A stretch of DNA of 64,000 nucleotides, taken from Acidobacteriaceae bacterium (GTDB lineage Bacteria > Acidobacteriota > Terriglobia > Terriglobales > Acidobacteriaceae). Below are positions 8,347 through 16,105 of this stretch, one piece after another. Where the stretch lies: NCBI GenBank assembly GCA_003138515.1, contig PLGG01000056.1, positions 141,198 through 205,197 of the forward strand. The letters run 5' to 3'. The translations under genes and the position numbers were made by a program. Every line of letters starts with the position of its first letter. Positions within the stretch are counted from its first letter, which is position 1. The notes under the pieces were generated by a model that saw only the letters and a list, made by a program, of their open reading frames with translations, had not been told where the DNA came from and did no database searches.

Positions 8347-8895
8347 ATGGCCGCAAACGACCACCAACTCGCTCGGCTGTTTCTCCAGTCCTCGCGGACA
8401 CAGTTTCTTGCGCAGTATTTGCCGCGACTCAGGGAATGTGTCGCGCCTCTCAGCACCGAGCAAGTCTGGTGGCGGCCCAACGATGCCTCGAACAGCATCG
8501 GAAATCTACTGCTGCATCTGGACGGCAACGTGCGCCAATGGCTGGTTACCTCGTTCAACAAGAATGACGACAAGCGCAACCGTCCGGCTGAGTTCGCTGC
8601 GCAAGGTGGGCTCTCTGCCGCCGACTTGCTCGACCGGCTTGGCGCCACGCTCGAAGAAGCAGCCAAGGTCCTCGATCGCCTCACCGTCGAAGAATTACTT
8701 GCCCCCTGCGAGATTCAGGGATACCGCACGCGCGGTCTCGACGCCGTTTACCACGTCGTTGAGCATTTTGGCATGCACTACGGCCAGATCCTGTACATCA
8801 CCAAAAGCATGCTCGCCAAAGACCTCGGCTTCTATAAGGAGCTGAACAAGACCGGCCGCGCCTTAGGTGGAACCAATCTTCCAGCCCGACCGTAA
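8347..8895 (+). CDS. DinB-like four-helix bundle protein (DUF1572 type)
   Basis: A 182-residue protein with the DinB-fold pattern. One conserved His lies in LLLHLDGNVRQWL, and two more lie in VYHVVEHFGMHYGQI near residues 138-146. These three helices' histidines usually bind a divalent metal. The WWRPND motif and the spacing match the DUF1572/DinB_2 group, whose activities are mostly unknown (some are thiol-dependent transferases). The start is the ATG ten bases after GGAGGA at 8331-8336. It follows ndk closely (46 bases) and may be co-transcribed. Confidence 0.8.
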   Translation: MAANDHQLARLFLQSSRTQFLAQYLPRLRECVAPLSTEQVWWRPNDASNSIGNLLLHLDGNVRQWLVTSFNKNDDKRNRPAEFAAQGGLSAADLLDRLGATLEEAAKVLDRLTVEELLAPCEIQGYRTRGLDAVYHVVEHFGMHYGQILYITKSMLAKDLGFYKELNKTGRALGGTNLPARP

Positions 8896-8903
8896 TAGAC
8901 GAC

Positions 8904-9389
8904 ATGAAAAGAAACGGCCGGCTGAATGGTCCCAACTCCGCCCAGGCGTGGACCTATATAGGAGCGACACTTTTCCTGTCGGCGTTGCTCGTGTCGGCGA
9001 TTGTTATTCCCGGACTCCGGCTTCTCCACTCCTTCCAGGCGCTCATCTACATTGCTGTCATCGTTCTTGCGCGCCGGAACAGCCCATGGGGATACGGAGC
9101 TGGATTTGCCATCGCGATCGTTTGGAATGGGATGAACCTTTTCGTCACGCACCTCATACAGGTTGGCGCCGCCGCCATCTGATTATCGCTGCGCACTGGG
9201 CACGTACAGCAGCTCGTCCCGATGATGGTCACCCTGGGCGGAATCGGGCATTTTGTTCTTATCGTCGCCGCACTCATTGCGCTTGTACGTCACAACACAG
9301 AACCCCAAAAGTGGTGGAAGTTCGCGGGCGGCGGCGTTCTTTCCATCGCTTATTTTGCTCTGATTGTCGCTTTTGCTCGGCCTCACTGA
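8904..9389 (+). pseudogene. Small membrane protein gene split by an in-frame TGA
   Basis: The first part (8904-9182, 92 residues) starts with a soluble tail. It then has three hydrophobic helices and breaks at TGA 9180-9182 after THLIQVGAAAI. The same frame continues without another stop to TGA 9387-9389, giving LSLRTGHVQQLVPMMVTLGG and two more membrane helices. The joined product would be about 161 residues with five membrane segments. A Trp codon (TGG) is a plausible ancestral state at the stop, because TGA differs by one base. It may be a nonsense mutation, a sequencing error, read-through, or two separate small genes with a restart near the ATGATG at 9221. I do not know the function. It follows the DinB-like gene by eight bases. 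Confidence 0.65.
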
Positions 9390-9411
9390 GAACGCGTTTT
9401 TGCGCCCGGTT

Positions 9412-10299
9412 TCACGGGCGCCGCGCGACGGCCACGCGCGGAATGCCTTGCAAATCGTTCGTGAATTCGATCCCGGTGAACCCGGCGCCGGCGAGTAAAG
9501 CCTCGACTGCCGGCTGTTGGCTAAAGCCAATCTCCAGCGCCAGATAGCGTTCGTGAAAAAGTGCGGTGAACGCCGCGGGGATCAGCCGCCGATAGATTTC
9601 CAGACCGTCGCCACCTGCAAACAGAGCCTGCGCCGGCTCGTAATCGCGCACTTCAACAGAAAGCGAATCGCGATCGCCCTCCGCCACGTAGGGCGGATTG
9701 GAAACGATCAGATCGAACAGCCTACCCGCCACTGGAGCCAGCAAATCGCCTACGCGGAAGATCACGCGAGCCTCTACACCATGGCGCTTCGCGTTGGCTC
9801 GCGCCACGTTCAGAGCCGCTGCGGAGATGTCTGTCGCGTGAATGTCCGCGTCGGGCAAATTCGAAGCCAGTGCCACGGCAATCGCTCCCGACCCCGTACC
9901 CACGTCAACGATCCGCTGTCGCTCGAACCCGCGCGCAAGCTCGATCGCCTTTTCCACCAGGTGCTCGGTCTCGGGCCGTGGAATCAGCACGTCGCGATTG
10001 ACCTTAAAATCTAACCCGTAGAACTCCGCTTCTCCCGTGATGTATTGGATCGGCTCCCCGCCGCGCCGGCGTTCTACCCATGTACGAAAATCAGCTATCG
10101 CATGAGCCGGCAGCGTTTCGTATCCGTGCGCAATCATCCAGGCCAGGTTTGTGTCCGGCGCATCTCCTTTCAGAACGTGAAGCAGCAGCGTCTCGGCGTC
10201 GCGGCGCGCGCGCTCCGCATGCAGCCCCTCAACCAGCGAGTGCTCCGCCTCCGACAGCAAAGCGCGAATTGTCTCTGAATCACTTGGTGTAGGCTGCAT
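9412..10299 (-). CDS. prmC: Peptide chain release factor N5-glutamine methyltransferase
   Basis: A 295-residue class I SAM-dependent methyltransferase. The SAM loop VDVGTGSG is at 131-138, the catalytic NPPY at 201-204, and IPRPETEHLV at 106-115 is typical of PrmC/HemK. PrmC methylates the glutamine of the GGQ motif in release factors RF1 and RF2. The usual partner prfA is not adjacent. The gene lies 18 bases downstream of the acyl-CoA dehydrogenase on the same strand and may share its transcript. It converges with the split membrane-protein gene. Confidence 0.92.
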   Translation of the reverse strand: MQPTPSDSETIRALLSEAEHSLVEGLHAERARRDAETLLLHVLKGDAPDTNLAWMIAHGYETLPAHAIADFRTWVERRRGGEPIQYITGEAEFYGLDFKVNRDVLIPRPETEHLVEKAIELARGFERQRIVDVGTGSGAIAVALASNLPDADIHATDISAAALNVARANAKRHGVEARVIFRVGDLLAPVAGRLFDLIVSNPPYVAEGDRDSLSVEVRDYEPAQALFAGGDGLEIYRRLIPAAFTALFHERYLALEIGFSQQPAVEALLAGAGFTGIEFTNDLQGIPRVAVARRP

Positions 10300-10317
10300 A
10301 GGAACTGGACGCTGGGT

Positions 10318-12171
10318 CTAAACAGGATAACGCTCCAGCTCGATGCACTGGCGGGCCACCGCGCGGCTTAAAGCCACCGCATTCCCTGGGGTAGCCCGCG
10401 CCAGCCGGCGCAGAATCGCCAACTGTGTGCTCAGCGCGTCGCCTTCCCCGCAGGCCGCGAGCACTCGCCGCGCCGCCTGTTCGGCCAGCGCCATTGTTTC
10501 ATCCGCCAGCAGACCCGTCATCGCCGCGGCAACCTCAGCCGAGCTGCGGCCCGCGCGCGCCATCTTCTGCGCGCGTACCAGCGCCGACTCCAGCGCATAC
10601 ACCTGGCTGATCATGTCCGCGAGCTCGGCCATGATCTCCTGCTGCTCGTCCAGTCCCGTCATGAATCGTTGGCTCGCCACGCCCGCCGCGAACAGCGCCA
10701 TCTTCTTCACCGCGGCCAGCACGGCCGCCTCGGACGCCAGCGGCTGCCCTTGATCCGCATCGCTGCCGAACGCGGGCGGCTCCATCATTTCGTCCATCAC
10801 GCGCTTGATCGCTGCCAGCAGCGGCAGCTTCCCGCTCATCGCGCGCTTCATCATCCATCCCGTGATGATCAGCCGGTTGATCTCATTCGTTCCTTCAAAA
10901 ATTCGATTAATGCGCGCGTCGCGGTACGTCCTCTCCGCCGGGTACTCTTTGACGTAACCGAATCCGCCCATCGTTGCAATCAACTCGTCAGCAACCATCG
11001 TGAGCATCTCCGAGCCGTAGACCTTCAAGATGGAGCACTCCACTGCATACTCCTCAATGTTGCGCGGAACATCGACGGCCTGCGCCGCACTCGCTCCTTC
11101 GAGCTTTGCCTCATCCAACCGAGCCCCGTCTAGCCGAGCCCCTTCTAGCCGAGAATCGATCAGGCCAGCCGTGCGGTAGACCATGCTCTCCGCCGCATAC
11201 AGTTGCACCGCTGCCGACGAAATCTTGCGCTGGATCAATCCGAACTCGGCGATCGACTTGCCGAATGCGCGGCGCTCCTTGGCGTAGCGGATCATTGCGG
11301 CCAGCGCATGCCGCGCCCCGCCCACGCAGGCCACTCCCAGCTTGAAGCGGCCCACGTTCAGCACGTTGAACGCAATGTGGTGCCCCCTGCCGGCCTCGCC
11401 CAGCAGATTTTCTTTTGGAATCTTGCAATCCTGCAAAACCAAAGGACAGGTCGACGAGCCGCGAATTCCCAGCTTGTGTTCCTCGGCGCCTACCGTCAGC
11501 CCCGGTGTCCCGCGCTCGATCAAGAACGCCGAAAACTTTTCGCCGTCTATTTTCGCGAAGACCGTGTACAGCCCCGCCGTTCCGCCGTTGGTCAGCCACT
11601 GCTTCTCGCCGTTCAGAATGTAGTAAGCGCCGTCGGGGGTGAGCGCCGCGCGGGTGCGAATGTTCATGGCGTCAGAGCCCGAGCTGGCCTCGGACAATCC
11701 ATAAGCGCCAATCCATTCGCACGTCGCGAGTTTCGGCAGGTAGCGTCGCTTCTGCTCTTCGGTCCCGTACCACACCAGCGGCAACGTGGCGATGCCGATG
11801 TGCGCGCCGAACGCCGTCGAAAAGCTGGCCAGCACGGAGATGTGATCGGTGATGAGCGTCGAGCTCACCTTGTCCATCCCCAGGCCGCCGTACTCCTCGG
11901 GAATATCGACCGCGGTGAATCCCAACTCCGCGGCCTTGCGCATCACCGCCCGCATTGCGCCCGGCTCTTTTCGCTCGATGGCCGCCACGCTCGGCAGAAT
12001 TTCCTCGCGCGCGAATCGCTCCGCGGTGGCCGCGATCTGGCGCTGCTCTTCGTTCAGGTCTTCGGGAGTGAAGATTTCATCCGGCGTGCGCGACTCGAGC
12101 AAAAAGCTGCCGCCCGCGGCGGCAACAATGCCCGCGCCGGCAACTATTGTGGATGCGGCGACTGCGTCCAT
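10318..12171 (-). CDS. Acyl-CoA dehydrogenase, long (617 aa)
   Basis: A flavin enzyme that introduces the alpha-beta double bond into acyl-CoA in fatty-acid beta-oxidation. Visible family blocks are YGLSEASSGSDAMNIRT, LNGEKQWLTNGG, RRAFGKSIAEFGLIQRKI and RIFEGTNEINRLII, the last carrying the catalytic Glu and FAD/substrate residues. At 617 residues it exceeds the usual 380-400 because of a helical C-terminal extension, as in VLCAD-like enzymes. A short periodic insert (RLEGARLDGARLDEAKLEGA) in the helical domain comes from a 15-bp tandem repeat. The start was placed at MDAVAAST, with AAGGAGG about 12 bases upstream. No electron-transfer flavoprotein gene is adjacent. Confidence 0.88.
   Translation of the reverse strand: MDAVAASTIVAGAGIVAAAGGSFLLESRTPDEIFTPEDLNEEQRQIAATAERFAREEILPSVAAIERKEPGAMRAVMRKAAELGFTAVDIPEEYGGLGMDKVSSTLITDHISVLASFSTAFGAHIGIATLPLVWYGTEEQKRRYLPKLATCEWIGAYGLSEASSGSDAMNIRTRAALTPDGAYYILNGEKQWLTNGGTAGLYTVFAKIDGEKFSAFLIERGTPGLTVGAEEHKLGIRGSSTCPLVLQDCKIPKENLLGEAGRGHHIAFNVLNVGRFKLGVACVGGARHALAAMIRYAKERRAFGKSIAEFGLIQRKISSAAVQLYAAESMVYRTAGLIDSRLEGARLDGARLDEAKLEGASAAQAVDVPRNIEEYAVECSILKVYGSEMLTMVADELIATMGGFGYVKEYPAERTYRDARINRIFEGTNEINRLIITGWMMKRAMSGKLPLLAAIKRVMDEMMEPPAFGSDADQGQPLASEAAVLAAVKKMALFAAGVASQRFMTGLDEQQEIMAELADMISQVYALESALVRAQKMARAGRSSAEVAAAMTGLLADETMALAEQAARRVLAACGEGDALSTQLAILRRLARATPGNAVALSRAVARQCIELERYPV
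11119..11155. repeat. In-frame 15-bp tandem repeat inside the acyl-CoA dehydrogenase gene
   Basis: CCGAG blocks start at 11119, 11134 and 11149, an exact 15-base period, with TCTAG spacers. Being a multiple of three, the array keeps the frame and encodes five-residue units of the ARLDG / ARLDE / AKLEG type. Confidence 0.75.
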
Positions 12172-12288
12172 TGGCTTCAGGGGCCTCCTTGCAACACGTC
12201 CCTGACAAGGGATCCAATGCGCCAACCTTACGCCAGCGGCTCAAGTCTCCGCAACCATCCGCGATCGTCTGCCCTCTATCGCCTAAAC

Positions 12289-12798
12289 CTAGCGCGTTGA
12301 CTCGAACAGGAACCAGGCGCGCCGCTCCGCTTCGTCGATCCACACTTCGATCAAACTCGTGGTCGCGTAGTCGTTGGCATCGGATGCGACCTCGTGCGCC
12401 TCGCGCAGGCTCTGCGCCAGCGCTTTGTTGTCGGCCTGGAGCTCCTCCAGCATTCCGTGCGCCGGAACAAACTCGTAGTCGTTGTCGCTGATCCGCTGCA
12501 GCCGCGCAATGTGCCCGATAGAGCGAATCGTCTGCCCGCCAATCTTGCGAACCCGTTCGGCAATGTCGTCGCTGATTTTGAAGATTTGATCGGCCTGCTC
12601 GTCGAGCAGCAAATGATAATCGCGAAAGTGCGGACCGCTCATGTGCCAGTGGAAGTTCTTGGTCTTGATGTAGAGCACAAATACGTCCGCCAGAAGCGCA
12701 TTGAGCGCGATCGATAATTCCTTCACCTGCTCGGGTGTGAAGCCATCCGGATTGCTTGTCTTGGCCGCCTTGTTCGATTCGGTTGCGTGGGTTGGCAT
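12289..12798 (-). CDS. dps: Dps-family ferritin-like DNA-protection protein
   Basis: A 169-residue protein with the Dps signature. The ferroxidase motif KTKNFHWHMSGPHF is followed by HLLLDEQADQI, which supplies the His and acidic ligands at the inter-subunit iron site. It oxidises and stores iron and in many bacteria coats DNA under stress. A polar 18-residue N-terminal tail with several lysines precedes the four-helix bundle and could bind DNA. GGAGG lies five bases before the ATG. It stands between the terminator at 12941-12988 and the acyl-CoA dehydrogenase, and appears to be its own unit. Confidence 0.92.
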   Translation of the reverse strand: MPTHATESNKAAKTSNPDGFTPEQVKELSIALNALLADVFVLYIKTKNFHWHMSGPHFRDYHLLLDEQADQIFKISDDIAERVRKIGGQTIRSIGHIARLQRISDNDYEFVPAHGMLEELQADNKALAQSLREAHEVASDANDYATTSLIEVWIDEAERRAWFLFESTR

Positions 12799-12940
12799 GA
12801 AACCTCCATTGCCGCAGACGGGAATCTGCTCACCTTGAACCGGAGCCTGGCGTCTGGGCGATACATTCGTTGGATGCCGGACCGCGAAGAATGGTTCGCA
12901 GAGTTAGAAATGTGGAAATCGGAAGTTGTTCTGATCCTCA

Positions 12941-12988
12941 CAAAAGCAGAAGGGGCGCCTGCGGATACGCCGCCTGCGCCCTTTCTGC
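12941..12988 (-). terminator. Rho-independent terminator for the phosphate acyltransferase gene
   Basis: The 13-bp arms are GCAGAAGGGGCGC (12946-12958) and GCGCCCTTTCTGC (12976-12988), with one mismatch. On the minus strand the stem is followed by a short T run (CTTTTG). It lies 24 bases beyond the stop of the gene at 13013-13999. Confidence 0.75.
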
Positions 12989-13012
12989 CGGACTATAAAT
13001 ACTCCCCCGAAC

Positions 13013-13999
13013 TTAGACCTTCAACGCCGGGTGCGCCGCGTAGTGCAGCAGCACCGCGACCGCGCAGCTCGTAAGCCGCGTTTCTGCTGAATCCGCCCGA
13101 CTGGTCAGGATCGTCGGCACGCGCGCGCCCAGCACGATGCCGGCCAGTTGCGCTCCGCCCAGGTATTCCAGTTGCTTGGCCAGCATATTGCCGCTTTCGA
13201 GGTCGGGCACAACCAGAATGTCGGCCTGTCCCGTCACCGGCGAAACCAGCTTCTTGATCTGCGCCGCCTTCTGGCTCACCGCGGTATCGAACGCCAGAGG
13301 TCCGTCGAGAATCCCGCCCGTGATCTGGCCGCGATCCGCCATCTTGCACAACGCAGCAGCGTCGAGCGTCGACTGGATCTTCGGGTTCACAGTCTCGACT
13401 GCCGAGAGCAGCGCAACCTTGGGCTCTGGAATGCCCAGCGCATGAGCCAGGTCGATCGCGTTCTGCACAATGTGGATCTTGTCTTCGAGATCCGGTGTAA
13501 TGTTGATGGCCGCGTCGGTGATCAGCAGCGTGCGCGCGTAGGCGGGCGTATCCATAATGAACACGTGCGAGATGCGCCGCGCCGTGCGCAGCCCGGTATC
13601 GCGCTGCATGGCCGGCTTCAACAGCACGTCGGTGTGCAGGCTGCCCTTCATCAGAGCCTGCGCGTTGCCTGCGCGGCACATCACCACCGCGGCTTCAGCG
13701 GCATGTGCCTCGGTTTCGGCCTCTACGATCGGAAAGGCGCCAATCTCTGCGCCGATCTTTGCCGCCAGCGCCTTCATGGCCTTTTCGGGTCCAATGAGCG
13801 TTGGCTCGATCAGCCCGGCAGCCGCGGCTTCCACGGCTCCGCTCAGCGCCACCTCGGTCAGCGGCCAAACCACAGCCGTCGTGATGGCCGGAAGATTCTT
13901 GCAGCGCGCAATGAACTTGTGAAAGACGTGGTAATCCGGCGGATGGCCGACAAGTGGGTCAACGGCAACAGCCTCAGCCAACATTGCAAGGTCGCTCAT
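13013..13999 (-). CDS. Phosphate acetyl/butyryltransferase family protein
   Basis: A 328-residue single-domain member of the PTA/PTB family. Characteristic blocks are LIGPEKAMKALAAK, ALMKGSLHTDVLLKP, SHVFIMDTPAYARTLLITDAAIN and ITGGILDGPLAFDTAVS. The family moves an acyl group between CoA and phosphate, linking acyl-CoA pools with acyl phosphates and ATP. No acetate or butyrate kinase is adjacent, so substrate chain length is open. A GGGAG precedes the start by nine bases. It diverges from the M48 protease gene, and a terminator lies just past its stop. Confidence 0.85.
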   Translation of the reverse strand: MSDLAMLAEAVAVDPLVGHPPDYHVFHKFIARCKNLPAITTAVVWPLTEVALSGAVEAAAAGLIEPTLIGPEKAMKALAAKIGAEIGAFPIVEAETEAHAAEAAVVMCRAGNAQALMKGSLHTDVLLKPAMQRDTGLRTARRISHVFIMDTPAYARTLLITDAAINITPDLEDKIHIVQNAIDLAHALGIPEPKVALLSAVETVNPKIQSTLDAAALCKMADRGQITGGILDGPLAFDTAVSQKAAQIKKLVSPVTGQADILVVPDLESGNMLAKQLEYLGGAQLAGIVLGARVPTILTSRADSAETRLTSCAVAVLLHYAAHPALKV

Positions 14000-14348
14000 G
14001 GATCGCTTCTCCCAGCCGGCGGAGCCACTGGCTCGCCAGCCTTACTCATATATTGTCGCGTGCCCGCCGCGAACTACGTGTGCCTTCGGTCACAGTTCGG
14101 GCTTGCGTCTCTACATGCGGTACCAAACCGGCACTAAGTGCTGCTTTCCGCCGCATTTCGCTGGCGATCTCTTCCGCTTTCTGCGATGTGCGAATCCCCG
14201 CTCATTTGGCCGCGATTTGCGCCTGTTCCGCCTCGTTGACTCGGCAAGAAATTCAGGCCTATACTCGGGATTACCGGGCCTTCCCCCCAGCCACCAACGG
14301 TCAGCGGCGTTCTCCGCCGGCGCCGCATTCATGGAAAAGGAGAGTCTT
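14000..14348. other. Divergent intergenic region before the M48 protease gene
   Basis: It separates the minus-strand acyltransferase from the plus-strand protease and carries the promoter at 14236-14265. Apart from that promoter I see no gene or RNA. Confidence 0.5.
14236..14265 (+). promoter_or_regulatory. Sigma-70-like promoter of the M48 protease gene
   Basis: TTGACT at 14236-14241 and TATACT at 14260-14265 are separated by 18 bases. The pair lies about 84 bases before the ATG at 14349 and points into the protease gene. Confidence 0.6.
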
Positions 14349-16034
14349 ATGAAAAGACTTCTCGCCATCGCCTTTTGTGCTCTGCTTGTTTGCGGAGTTA
14401 CAGCGCCGCCTTCCTCAGCTCAAATGACCCAGCTGACCAGCGCGCTATCTGGGAAAGGGAAAAAGCAGCAAGACCCGAACGATATCAGCAATGTCGACAA
14501 GGACAAGATCGCCCGGATCGAGGCGATGCCGGAGGTGCAGGACGCTATTCAGCAGGAATGGGACACGCTGCGCCGGAACGATATGCAACTGGCTTATGGC
14601 ATCAACTTGACTGCAACCAAGGGATTGGCCCAGGACGCCGCTGCCGGGGATTCATTTGACCAGCAGCGTCTCTACAGCAATCCCGTGGTGCAAAGCTACG
14701 TCAACCACATCGGGCAAAGGCTCGTTCCCAAGAATTCAACCAACGTTTACACCTTTCGCGTCCTCTACGATCCCATCCCCAAGGCACTTACCCTTTCCAC
14801 CGGAACCATCTATCTCTCCACGGGATTGGTTTCCATGCTCGACAGCGAGTCGGAAGTGGCCTACGTCCTGGCGCACGAAATTGCCCACGTTGAATTGAGG
14901 CAGGCTTACCTGCGCATTCGCGACAAGCATGTGGCAGAGGAGTTGGCTAAGGAGAAGGCCGAGAAGGAAAAGATGATCACCGACGTGGGCTCAATGGTTA
15001 TGGGAGCCGGACTGGGCGGCGCCATGATCCCGCTCCGCCTGGGAGGGTTGCTCGGCGGCAGCGCCGGCCTGGCCACTGGAATGGAAGTCGGCCACTACTT
15101 CATTCATCCGCAGATCGAGCCGGTGCTCTGGGCCTCGAAAGAAGAGGACGAAGCCGACGATATGGCGATCAATTTGATGATCGAACAGGGTTACGACCCG
15201 CGCGAAGTCAATCGCCTTTTCGCCTCGCTGAATCAGGTTGTCACCGCGGACTCGCGCATGGGGCTCGGTTTCATGGGCAGCGCGCCGCGCATTAAGGAGC
15301 GGCAAGCCCACCTGGACACGCTCTTTGGCGGAGACCTGAAGGCAGAGATCGAGCTGCGCACCAAGGGCAAGGGCTTCAATTCCAATAGTCCCGACTTCGG
15401 GCCCATGATCTCCTCCGTCAAGCGCGACAACGGGATTCTGGCTATGGACTACGATCTCTTCGCCGTGGCCAAGAGGAACCTGCAGGGCGCCGTCTCGGAG
15501 CGGCCCGACGATCCCTACGCGAACTTCTATCTCGCCAAACTCGAACGCCTCACGGCGCGCACTCCCGACGAGCGGCAGGACGCGCTCAACCACCTGACCA
15601 CCGCACTGCGTCTCGATGCGGACCGGGGCGCCATCCCCTCGGCTCACCTGGAGTATGCCGTCGCCCTGATAGAGGCTGAAGATTCGTCGAACCACGATCA
15701 GATTTCGAGCGAGCTCAAGACCTATGTCACCCTCTCCGAGCGCGATCATGGCGGACTTCCGTCCAACATGCCGCTGATCTACGACTATCTGACTGCATCC
15801 GGCGACGGGCGGTGGTATCTGCCTCCGCAGTGGTTTGACGCACAGTTGACCAATAACCCCGGCTTTTCGACCACCGCGCCTGAAGCTGTGATTCGCAAGG
15901 CCAGTATGCTGGAAGGACCGGCTTCGGGGCCTTCTTCAGAGCCGGGCACGACGCCTGCTTCCCGCACCAGGGTCAAGACGGCCGCGGCAAACAAGCCGAC
16001 AACGGCGAAGGCCACCCCGCCGGCAGCAAACTAG
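14349..16034 (+). CDS. Secreted M48-family metalloprotease
   Basis: A 561-residue protein. A signal peptide ends near PPSSAQ. The zinc-binding helix AHEIAHVE holds His176, Glu177 and His180, and a later EEDEADDMA supplies the third ligand. A hydrophobic Gly-rich stretch (about residues 218-245) may sit on the membrane. The remaining C-terminal part is helical with TPR-like spacing, as in BepA-type periplasmic proteases that act on outer-membrane proteins. The tail is Lys/Ala/Pro/Thr-rich and low complexity. AAGGAG lies six bases upstream of the ATG. Longer in-frame extension upstream is unlikely because it lacks a signal sequence. Confidence 0.88.
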   Translation: MKRLLAIAFCALLVCGVTAPPSSAQMTQLTSALSGKGKKQQDPNDISNVDKDKIARIEAMPEVQDAIQQEWDTLRRNDMQLAYGINLTATKGLAQDAAAGDSFDQQRLYSNPVVQSYVNHIGQRLVPKNSTNVYTFRVLYDPIPKALTLSTGTIYLSTGLVSMLDSESEVAYVLAHEIAHVELRQAYLRIRDKHVAEELAKEKAEKEKMITDVGSMVMGAGLGGAMIPLRLGGLLGGSAGLATGMEVGHYFIHPQIEPVLWASKEEDEADDMAINLMIEQGYDPREVNRLFASLNQVVTADSRMGLGFMGSAPRIKERQAHLDTLFGGDLKAEIELRTKGKGFNSNSPDFGPMISSVKRDNGILAMDYDLFAVAKRNLQGAVSERPDDPYANFYLAKLERLTARTPDERQDALNHLTTALRLDADRGAIPSAHLEYAVALIEAEDSSNHDQISSELKTYVTLSERDHGGLPSNMPLIYDYLTASGDGRWYLPPQWFDAQLTNNPGFSTTAPEAVIRKASMLEGPASGPSSEPGTTPASRTRVKTAAANKPTTAKATPPAAN

Positions 16035-16105
16035 AGAATTGCGCACGGTTTTGCGCAGACCGCTCATCCGATCTGGTCCATCAGCTTGCGTTACTCTGAA
16101 TTCTT

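Noticed and set aside
11203..12300. 365-codon plus-strand frame opposite the acyl-CoA dehydrogenase
   Set aside because: Arg/Ala/Gln-rich with no domain. The dehydrogenase motifs on the other strand are unambiguous.
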